56,772 nt of DNA from Acidimicrobiales bacterium (GTDB taxonomy: Bacteria > Actinomycetota > Acidimicrobiia > Acidimicrobiales > SHLQ01). Both the position numbers and the translations under genes were made by a program. A model generated the notes under the pieces. That model saw only the letters and a list, made by a program, of their open reading frames with translations, made no database searches and was not told where the DNA came from. Numbering within the stretch: position 1 is the stretch's first letter; every line of letters begins with the position of its first letter. Location of the stretch: the NCBI GenBank assembly GCA_020629635.1, contig JAHDCX010000020.1, forward strand, positions 1 to 56,772. The letters are read 5' to 3'. Below are positions 50,412 through 56,772 of the stretch, piece by piece.

Positions 50412-52033
50412 TGCGGCCCATCACCGACACGATCGATCGTCACAGCCATTTGTACGCGACCAACGTGGCGGCCTATCGGTCCGATCTCGATCTGCTCGAC
50501 GAGCGCATGGCGTTCGCCATCGGTGGTGGACGGGGTCGAGCCCGCTCGATCCAACGACATCACGATCGAGGCAAGGTGCTCCCCCGCGACCGGGTCGACA
50601 TGGTGATCGACGAGGGCAGCCCATTCCTCGAGCTGTCCACACTGGCCGGCTGGGGCCAGGCCGACGACGAGTTCCCCGGCGCCGGCATCGTGACCGGCAT
50701 CGGCCTGGTGCACGGCGTGCCGTGGATGTTCATCGCCAACGACGCAACGGTGAAGGGCGGCAGTCTCTTCCCAGCCGGAATCAAGAAGCACGTTCGCGCA
50801 CAGGACATCGCGATGGAGAACGGTCTCGGCTGTATCTACCTCGTCGACTCCGGCGGAGCGTTTCTGCCCATGCAGGACGAGGTCTTCCCAGACCGAGATC
50901 ACTTCGGCGGGACCTTTCATCGACAGGCCCGGATGTCGGCTGCCGGGCTTCCGCAGCTCTCGGTTGTCCTCGGCGGCTGCACCGCTGGCGGCGCCTACGT
51001 TCCGGCCCTCTCTGACGAGAACATCATGGTGGAGGGAATCGGGCGGATCTTCCTCGGCGGCCCCCCGATCGTCAAGGCCGCGCTGGGCGAGGTCATCGAT
51101 CCTGACGATCTCGGAGGCGCGGCCCTGCACACCCGCCAATCCGGCGTGTCCGATCACATGGTCGGGACCGAAGCCGAGGCCTACGGGCTGCTGCGGGAGC
51201 TGTGCGCCAACGCCAACCAACGTCGAATCGACGACTCCCTCGGCTGGCTCGATGTGGTCGACCCCGAACCCCCAGCGCACCCGGCCGAGGAGATTCTCGG
51301 GATCATCAACGCCGACACACGGATCCCCTTCGACGTCCGGCAGGTCATCGCACGACTGGTCGACGGCAGCCGCTTCTCCGAGTTCAAACCCGAGTGGGGA
51401 ACCTCGATCGTGGTCGGCACCACACGCATCTGGGGACATCTGGTCGGCGTGATCGCCAACAACGGAATCATCTTCTCCGAGGACGCGCTCAAGGCGACGC
51501 ACTTCATCGAGCTCTGCAATCAACGCGCGATCCCGCTCGTCTTCCTGCAGAACACGACGGGCTACATGGTCGGTCGAGATTCCGAGATCGGCGGAATCGC
51601 CAAAAACGGGGCCAAGATGGTGTCCGCCGTCGCCAACTGTCGGGTTCCGAAGTTCACCGTTCTGATCGGTGGGTCCTTCGGTGCGGGCAACTACGGCATG
51701 TGCGGGCGCGGATTCGATCCCCGGTTCCTCTTTGCGTGGCCGAACAGTCGAATTGCGACGATGGCTGCCGACACCGCCGAGACCGTGCTCACCGACATTC
51801 GCCTCGGTGGCATGAAGGGGGCAGAGACCACCGAGGACGAGATCGCCGAGATTCGACGAACGATCAGAAGTCAATATGAGGAACAGTCCGACCCGTACTA
51901 CGCGACCTCTCGACTCTGGGATGACGGACTGATCAGTCCGGTCGACACCCGCGACGCGCTCGGCCTGTGCCTCGCGCTCGCTGCTCGAGGACCCGCACCA
52001 GAAATCGGCGACCGACTCGTCTACCGGATGTGA
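50411..52033 (+). CDS. Acyl-CoA carboxylase carboxyltransferase (beta) subunit
   Basis: This 540-aa biotin-dependent carboxyltransferase is of the methylcrotonyl-/geranyl-CoA carboxylase beta type, recognised by QRHHDRGKVLPRDRVDMVIDEGSPFLELSTLAGWG, YLVDSGGAFLPMQDEVFPDRDHFGGTFHRQARMSAAGLPQ, GGCTAGGAYVPALSDE and PLVFLQNTTGYMVGRDSEIGGIAKNGAKMVSAV. The VFPDRDHFG stretch favours methylcrotonyl-type over acetyl- or propionyl-CoA enzymes. It works with the biotin carboxylase encoded next. The substrate (3-methylcrotonyl-CoA or geranyl-CoA) is not decided. Confidence 0.92.
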   Translation: MRPITDTIDRHSHLYATNVAAYRSDLDLLDERMAFAIGGGRGRARSIQRHHDRGKVLPRDRVDMVIDEGSPFLELSTLAGWGQADDEFPGAGIVTGIGLVHGVPWMFIANDATVKGGSLFPAGIKKHVRAQDIAMENGLGCIYLVDSGGAFLPMQDEVFPDRDHFGGTFHRQARMSAAGLPQLSVVLGGCTAGGAYVPALSDENIMVEGIGRIFLGGPPIVKAALGEVIDPDDLGGAALHTRQSGVSDHMVGTEAEAYGLLRELCANANQRRIDDSLGWLDVVDPEPPAHPAEEILGIINADTRIPFDVRQVIARLVDGSRFSEFKPEWGTSIVVGTTRIWGHLVGVIANNGIIFSEDALKATHFIELCNQRAIPLVFLQNTTGYMVGRDSEIGGIAKNGAKMVSAVANCRVPKFTVLIGGSFGAGNYGMCGRGFDPRFLFAWPNSRIATMAADTAETVLTDIRLGGMKGAETTEDEIAEIRRTIRSQYEEQSDPYYATSRLWDDGLISPVDTRDALGLCLALAARGPAPEIGDRLVYRM

Positions 52034-52037
52034 TTCG

Positions 52038-53858
52038 ATGACGCTGAACACCACCACTGCGGGCATTGACCGCGTCGCCGTCACCTGCCCCGACCCGTCG
52101 ATGCGGGTGCTCGTCGCAAACCGAGGCGAGATCGCCCGCCGCGTCATCCGGGCGTGCACGGCGTGGGCGGTCGATTCGATCGCGGTCTATGCGGACCCCG
52201 ACGCCAATGCCCCGCACGTCGGTGAGGCGACGGTCGCCGAGCACATCGGGCCTGCGGCCCTCGCCGAGTCATACCTGTCGATCCCCGCGATCCTCGATGC
52301 GGCGAAGCGGTCGGCCGCAACCCATATCCATCCCGGCTACGGCTTTCTGGCCGAGAACACCGACTTCGCAGCGGCGGTCACCGACGCGGGACTCGTGTGG
52401 TGTGGGCCAAAGCCCACCGCCGTGGCATCGATGGGCTCGAAAATCGAAGCTCGCACGGTGGCCGTCGAGGCAGGCGTGCCCGTGATCCCCGGCTACAACG
52501 AGTCGCAGGCAGACGACGACCTCGCCGCAGCGGCGGCCGAGATCGGCTATCCCATTCTCGTGAAGGCGTCGGCGGGCGGCGGTGGCAAGGGCATCCGCAT
52601 CGCGCACTCCCCCGGTGACTTCGCCGACGCGCTGCGGGACGCACGTGACGAGGCCAAGCGGGCGTTTGGCGATGATGCCGTGATCGTCGAGCGCTACATC
52701 GAGCGGCCCCGACACGTCGAAGTGCAGATCGTCGCCGACCGCCACGGATCCGTCATCGACCTCGGAACACGCGAATGCTCGGTGCAGCGCCGCTATCAGA
52801 AGGTGCTCGAGGAAGCCCCAGCCCCGAACCTTGCCGCCGACACCGAACGGGCGATGCGCGCCGCTGCGGTCTCGCTCGCCTCCGCGATCGGCTACGACTC
52901 GGTGGGCACGGTCGAGTTCATCGTCGATGCGGCGTCGGGCGAGTTCTTCTTTCTGGAGATGAACACCCGGATCCAGGTCGAGCACACGGTGACCGAGGAG
53001 ATCACCGGGGTCGACCTCATCCAGACGCAGATCGCGATCGCATCGGGAGCGACAATGCCCGCTCCCTCCGACGCGTTCGACCAGGCTCGTATCGCCGGAG
53101 TCCACTCGTTCGAGGCCCGCATCAACGCTGAAGACCCATGGAACGGCCACCTCCCCCAGACCGGCGAGGTCGCCACGCTCACCGTGTCGTCGGCGTCGAC
53201 CGTGCGGTGGGACGCCGCGGTCGAAGCCGGCAACGAGGTCGGTCCGCACTACGACTCGATGATCGGCAAGTTGATCGTTGGTGGAGCAAGCCGCGCGGAC
53301 GCCCTCGATGCGCTCGCTGAGGCACTGGAGCATCTCGAGATCGCGCCGCTCATCAACAACATCGACTTCCATCGATGGCTGACACGACGTCCCGAGGTTC
53401 GCCAGGCGTTCGTCACCACCCGGTTTCTGGACGAGACGCCGCTGCCGACGTCGACACCGATTCTCGGCGAGAAGGCCACCAACCCCTGGCGAACCACGTC
53501 CGCTCGTCGGGTGACCCCTCATGTGTCTGCGTTGGCCTTCGACAGTCCGACACGCGACGGCCGCTGGGCCGCGGACCGGTCGGGCGGCGATGCCGGGCTC
53601 GACGTCCGCGCCCCGTTCCCTGGACAGGTCGCCGAGGTCCGAGTTGCCGTTGGTGATTCGGTCGACGAGTCGACGGTCCTTTGCACCATCGAAGCCATGA
53701 AGATGCTTCACCCGATCAGTGCTTCAGGCGCGGCGACCGTCGAAGAGATCCTCGTCGAGGCCGGCGACCAGGTCATCAGCGATCAGCCACTCATCCGCTT
53801 CTCCCCATCCGACACCGAATCCACCGAGACCGAACCGCCCGAGGAGGCACCGACATGA
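52038..53858 (+). CDS. Acyl-CoA carboxylase biotin carboxylase/carrier (alpha) subunit
   Basis: This 606-aa protein combines biotin carboxylase and carrier domains. MRVLVANRGEIARRVIRA, HPGYGFLAENTDFA, VKASAGGGGKGIRI, ERPRHVEVQI and FLEMNTRIQVEH mark the ATP-grasp domain. A BT-like linker follows. The C-terminal carrier has CTIEAMKMLHPI with the biotinylated Lys. It carboxylates biotin and passes the CO2 to the beta subunit encoded upstream. A start at 52101 (MRVLVANRG) is also plausible. It ends in an ATGA overlap with the dehydrogenase. Confidence 0.93.
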   Translation: MTLNTTTAGIDRVAVTCPDPSMRVLVANRGEIARRVIRACTAWAVDSIAVYADPDANAPHVGEATVAEHIGPAALAESYLSIPAILDAAKRSAATHIHPGYGFLAENTDFAAAVTDAGLVWCGPKPTAVASMGSKIEARTVAVEAGVPVIPGYNESQADDDLAAAAAEIGYPILVKASAGGGGKGIRIAHSPGDFADALRDARDEAKRAFGDDAVIVERYIERPRHVEVQIVADRHGSVIDLGTRECSVQRRYQKVLEEAPAPNLAADTERAMRAAAVSLASAIGYDSVGTVEFIVDAASGEFFFLEMNTRIQVEHTVTEEITGVDLIQTQIAIASGATMPAPSDAFDQARIAGVHSFEARINAEDPWNGHLPQTGEVATLTVSSASTVRWDAAVEAGNEVGPHYDSMIGKLIVGGASRADALDALAEALEHLEIAPLINNIDFHRWLTRRPEVRQAFVTTRFLDETPLPTSTPILGEKATNPWRTTSARRVTPHVSALAFDSPTRDGRWAADRSGGDAGLDVRAPFPGQVAEVRVAVGDSVDESTVLCTIEAMKMLHPISASGAATVEEILVEAGDQVISDQPLIRFSPSDTESTETEPPEEAPT

Positions 53859-55003
53859 CCCTTCGAAACGCCTGGATGACTGACGAACTCGAAGCGATCT
53901 ATGACCAGACCGTCGAGTTCGTCTCCAAGGAAGTCATGCCCCACGGAGAAGCGTGGGAGGAGGCCGGCAAGGTGCCCCGCGAGGTCCTCGAACAGATGGG
54001 CACGCTCGGCATGTTGTCGTTGCGCGTCCCCGAGGAGCATGGCGGGCTCGGCATGGGGTATCTCGCGAGCGCGACGTTCTCCGAGGCCCTCGGGGCGTCA
54101 ACGTTCGCTGGCTTTGACGTGACGGTCCTCGTGCACACCGACATGGCCTCGCCGCATCTCATCAACTCGGGCAATGACGAACAGCTCAGTCACTATCTTC
54201 CCGGCGTTCTCGCTGGCACCCACATCATGGCGATCGGCGTCTCCGAGCCAGACGCCGGATCCGATGTGGCCGGTATGCGCACGACGGCGGTGAAAGACGG
54301 CGACGGCTGGCGAATCAACGGCCGAAAGATGTACATCACCAACGGCGTGTACGGCGACACGGTCATCGTCGCGGCACGCACCGACAACGAAAACAAGTAC
54401 GGCATCTCGATGTTCCTCGTCGACCATGGCACCGAGGGATTCTCGGTTGGCAACAAGCTCGACAAGCACGGGTGGCGGTGCTCGGACACCGCCGAGCTGA
54501 TCCTCGAAGACGTCTGGGTGCCAGAGGAACGTCTGCTCGGCACCGAGCATCGCGGCTTCTACGAGACGATGAAGAACTTCCAGAACGAGCGCATGGTTCT
54601 CGTCGGCATGGGCGTCGGCGCCGCACAAGCAGCGATCGACATGACCAACGAGTACTGCCAGGAGCGCGGTGCCTTCGGCGGGAAGCTCTTTGACCTCGGG
54701 GCAATCCGCCAACGGATGGCGATGAACCAGGCCAAGGTCGACGCGGCTCGTGCCTCGATGTATCACGCGGCCTGGCTGGGTGATCAGGGCGAAGACAACG
54801 TCAAAGAGATGTCGGGCATCAAGGCCTGGGGATGCGAGATCGTCAACGAGGTCATGTACGACTGCGTGCAGTTCCATGGCGGCATGGGCTATATGCGCGA
54901 GTCCGCCATCGAGCGCATGTACCGCGACGCCCGCATCCTGCCCATCGGTGGTGGAGCGACCGAGGTCATGCTCGAAGAGGTCGCCAAGCGAAGCTACGTC
55001 TAG
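53855..55003 (+). CDS. Acyl-CoA dehydrogenase of the carboxylase operon
   Basis: This 382-aa acyl-CoA dehydrogenase has MAIGVSEPDAGSDVAGMRTTAV, GRKMYITNGVYGD, QFHGGMGYMRESAIERMYRDARILPIGGGATEVM. The usual C-terminal Glu (YEGT) is GGGA. A Glu in NFQNERMVLVG sits where isovaleryl-CoA dehydrogenase has its base, so it belongs to the branched-chain/terpenoid type. It supplies the enoyl-CoA for the carboxylase. Leucine (isovaleryl-CoA) or citronellyl-CoA are candidate substrates. No hydratase or lyase follows in the window. Confidence 0.9.
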   Translation: MTLRNAWMTDELEAIYDQTVEFVSKEVMPHGEAWEEAGKVPREVLEQMGTLGMLSLRVPEEHGGLGMGYLASATFSEALGASTFAGFDVTVLVHTDMASPHLINSGNDEQLSHYLPGVLAGTHIMAIGVSEPDAGSDVAGMRTTAVKDGDGWRINGRKMYITNGVYGDTVIVAARTDNENKYGISMFLVDHGTEGFSVGNKLDKHGWRCSDTAELILEDVWVPEERLLGTEHRGFYETMKNFQNERMVLVGMGVGAAQAAIDMTNEYCQERGAFGGKLFDLGAIRQRMAMNQAKVDAARASMYHAAWLGDQGEDNVKEMSGIKAWGCEIVNEVMYDCVQFHGGMGYMRESAIERMYRDARILPIGGGATEVMLEEVAKRSYV

Positions 55004-55074
55004 GGACCACCGCCAGATGTCGTCGCCTCGTGCTCCTCTGGGACATTCAGTGATCGGCGTGCGATTCTTTCGTG

Positions 55075-55551
55075 ATGGCTGAAGCGTCGATCGATCGAAG
55101 CGACCGCATCCGAGGGTGGGTGTACGTCCTCATCCAGGTTGGACTGTTCGCGGCGTTGATTCTGCTGCCACGAGACGACGGCTGGACGGTTCCGGGCTGG
55201 CTGAACCTGGTGGGGAACATCATCACGCTGTTCGGCCTGGCTATGGCGGTGAGCGCAGGTCTTCGGTTGGGACGCAATCTCACGCCGACGCCGGTCCCAA
55301 CGGACAACGGCGAGCTCGTCACCAGCGGGCTCTACGAACTGGTCCGACATCCGATCTACACGGGCGTGCTATTTGCCGTTGCGGGGATCACGATCCGTTC
55401 CGGGAGCTTCATCATCTTGCTCGTTGCCATCTTCACGTTCGTCTTCTTCTGGCAAAAGGCGGACTGGGAAGAACAGCAGCTTGCAAAGCGCTACCGCAAC
55501 TACAAGAAGTACGCCGCAAAGACCCCGCGCTTCTTCCCGAAGGGTCGCTGA
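55075..55551 (+). CDS. Isoprenylcysteine carboxyl methyltransferase-like membrane protein
   Basis: This 158-aa protein has about four membrane spans (WVYVLIQVGLFAALILLP, GWLNLVGNIITLFGLAMAVSAGLRLG and two more). It carries the ICMT/PEMT pattern: NGELVTSGLYELVRHPIYTGVLFAVAG (RHPxY) followed by EEQQLAKRYRNYKKYAAKTPRFFP. Such enzymes methylate lipids or small hydrophobic substrates with SAM. ATG 55075 is used; GTG 55072 is adjacent. It converges with the Rieske gene with only 3 bases between stops. Confidence 0.85.
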   Translation: MAEASIDRSDRIRGWVYVLIQVGLFAALILLPRDDGWTVPGWLNLVGNIITLFGLAMAVSAGLRLGRNLTPTPVPTDNGELVTSGLYELVRHPIYTGVLFAVAGITIRSGSFIILLVAIFTFVFFWQKADWEEQQLAKRYRNYKKYAAKTPRFFPKGR

Positions 55552-55554
55552 CCT

Positions 55555-56562
55555 TCAGGTGAGTTCGGCGAGATCCGCGAGCACGCGTCGGAGCTCGACA
55601 GTGATCCGGTCGACTTTTGTGTTGGCTTCGATTCCAGGTGACAGCGGCACCGCCTTGCTTCGGAGGGTCTCGAGCAGACGCCGGTCTTCCTCGCCCACGC
55701 GCATCTGAAACTCGACCTGTTGGTCAGCGAGCTCGGGGTGGCTGGCCAGCTCGGTGGACGCCTCGATACAGAAGAGGCGGGTCTGAGAAGCGTTCATTGG
55801 TAGATGGAAGAAGACGAGGACCACGACGAAGTCGGGGTAGTCGAGTCGCAGATGTACGTGGTGCGGAGCGGTACACGTGAACGTCATGGTGCGGTCGACG
55901 AGTCGTCCCGAATCGTCGAGCAACTTGGCTTTGTGCTGATGAACTGCGCGAAACACCCATCCGTCGCGTTCGACCTGGTAGTCGCCGACCATGCGCTCGT
56001 CGGCATCGCCGATCGTTGACGTGTGGGTGAACGGAAAGTGGGCCACGTCGAGAAAGTTGTCGGCCATCTGGGCAGCGCCACAGGACCAGATCTGGTGCGG
56101 CATGGCGACATGGCCGAATGAGTCTTCGGTCCACTCCGGAAATGCTGGCAAGGGCGTCACGGGTGGGTCGAGGGCGACCCAGACGAGTCCGTACGCCACG
56201 CGGACCTCGGCGGGCGGACGAAGATGGGCGGCTGGCGGAATCGTTGCGTCGGTTCCGAGCGCCGGGATGTCCACGCAGCTACCGGCAGAATCAAAGCACC
56301 AGCCGTGATACGCGCATTCGAGCTGGAAGTCGCCGGATCCCGCTGCGACCAAACGACCCTGGCTCAGCGGCGCGAGCCGATGCGGGCACTGGTCCGGAAG
56401 CACGTGGGGGCCGTCTGCCGTCAGAAAGCACACGTAGTGATCACCGAGCAGCTGGAACGGGATCAAGCTCCCCTCGCTCAGCTCGCGGGTCTCCAGCACC
56501 GGGTGCCAAACCCGACGCAGCGACGGATGGTCGTTCCCAAACCATGCAGCAGAGTCCATCAC
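55555..56562 (-). CDS. Rieske-type aromatic ring-hydroxylating oxygenase alpha subunit
   Basis: This 335-aa protein has a Rieske 2Fe-2S domain with CPHR (QCPHRLAPLSQGRL) and CAYHGW, then a catalytic domain. The mononuclear-iron motif is DNFLDVAHFPFTH (two His, a later acidic residue). This fits the vanillate demethylase/phenoxybenzoate-type oxygenases that demethylate or hydroxylate, a group that also includes some betaine demethylases. No reductase or ferredoxin gene is adjacent. The second Met (56559) follows TAGACA at 6 bases, a possible leaderless start. Confidence 0.9.
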   Translation of the reverse strand: MMDSAAWFGNDHPSLRRVWHPVLETRELSEGSLIPFQLLGDHYVCFLTADGPHVLPDQCPHRLAPLSQGRLVAAGSGDFQLECAYHGWCFDSAGSCVDIPALGTDATIPPAAHLRPPAEVRVAYGLVWVALDPPVTPLPAFPEWTEDSFGHVAMPHQIWSCGAAQMADNFLDVAHFPFTHTSTIGDADERMVGDYQVERDGWVFRAVHQHKAKLLDDSGRLVDRTMTFTCTAPHHVHLRLDYPDFVVVLVFFHLPMNASQTRLFCIEASTELASHPELADQQVEFQMRVGEEDRRLLETLRSKAVPLSPGIEANTKVDRITVELRRVLADLAELT

Positions 56563-56772
56563 CGCTGTCTACCTCGGGCGAACGCAGATCTCTCCGTCGG
56601 GCATTGTTGGTTTGCCCTTACCGAGTTGGCGTTGCGTACTCGTGCGCGTTCGGGTGTTTGGAACGTCTTTTGTTGTGACGACTGCGGTCTTGCTGGGAGC
56701 CGTGTCGTTGTGAAGCGATTTCGTCGTCGGTGGCGGGTCGTGTGTGCCAGGTCATGGACGGCCGGTCAGGGT

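Noticed and set aside
50378-52159. 593-aa open frame opposite the carboxyltransferase
   Set aside because: Antisense shadow of a well-supported gene; no motifs or ribosome site.
56710-56772. Possible gene start GTG at 56710 running off the window
   Set aside because: Only 21 Arg/Trp-rich codons are visible, with no ribosome site or family match.
1-56772. CRISPR arrays, insertion sequences, prophage or integrase genes
   Set aside because: I saw no regularly spaced repeats, transposase or phage structural motifs in any frame.

Overview
The window is about 57 kb of GC-rich, tightly packed bacterial chromosome. Genes occupy nearly all of it, intergenic gaps are mostly under 120 bases, and many neighbours overlap by 4 (ATGA) or 5 (TGATG) bases. 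Several genes seem to be read from leaderless transcripts: a TANNNT hexamer sits 6-7 bases before the ATG or GTG. There is also an F420-type luciferase-like oxidoreductase. Together with the codon bias this suggests an actinobacterium, possibly a marine Acidimicrobiia-type organism (inference, not proven). I see no phage, transposase, CRISPR array or plasmid function.

Layout. 1-5450 (minus strand): a tRNA-Gly cut by the window edge, two tiny genes, a Fpg/Nei DNA glycosylase, metX, an N6-adenine DNA methyltransferase and a DEAD-box helicase. 5541-12512: an alkyltransferase-like protein, a small class III nucleotidyl cyclase, a serine hydrolase, lgt, a DmdC-like acyl-CoA dehydrogenase, a YihY membrane protein, a degenerate helicase-like gene and a metallo-beta-lactamase-like gene. 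12630-17553: a glycine betaine type ABC importer (proV-proW-proX) whose permease carries a very large extra membrane region. 17674-18900: a membrane-anchored propeller-like protein, divergent from the next block.

18923-31118 holds the best-defined pathway. A YcaD-like MFS transporter and creatinase (creatine to sarcosine plus urea) are followed, after an inserted module, by a LysR regulator and the heterotetrameric sarcosine oxidase operon soxBDAG (sarcosine to glycine, methyl group to folate). The inserted module (21524-25040) is a leucine-rich-repeat-like protein, a DUF2201-type metallopeptidase/von Willebrand A protein and a MoxR-type AAA ATPase. This combination resembles MoxR-vWA quality-control or conflict systems and is the best candidate here for an undescribed system.

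31214-38519: an aquaporin, a three-gene operon (562-residue unknown, M19 dipeptidase-like protein without the usual HxD metal motif, 180-residue unknown), two exporters and an HtrA-like lipoprotein protease. 38605-47393: an LLM oxidoreductase and two divergent operons that probably form one catabolic unit. One is LysR, a non-pyrrolysine MttB-family methyltransferase and two short-chain dehydrogenases. The other is a DapA-family lyase, an aldehyde dehydrogenase with a histone-like Lys/Ala tail and a DAO-type flavoprotein. The substrate may be a methylated amine or betaine.

47401-49242: ribD, a MogA/MoaB protein and chorismate mutase on the minus strand, then a cold-shock protein. 49803-55003: a TetR-controlled operon for a biotin-dependent acyl-CoA carboxylase and an acyl-CoA dehydrogenase (leucine/isovalerate or terpenoid acid type). 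55075-56562: an isoprenylcysteine methyltransferase-like membrane protein and a Rieske oxygenase. 56563-56772 shows nothing I can support.
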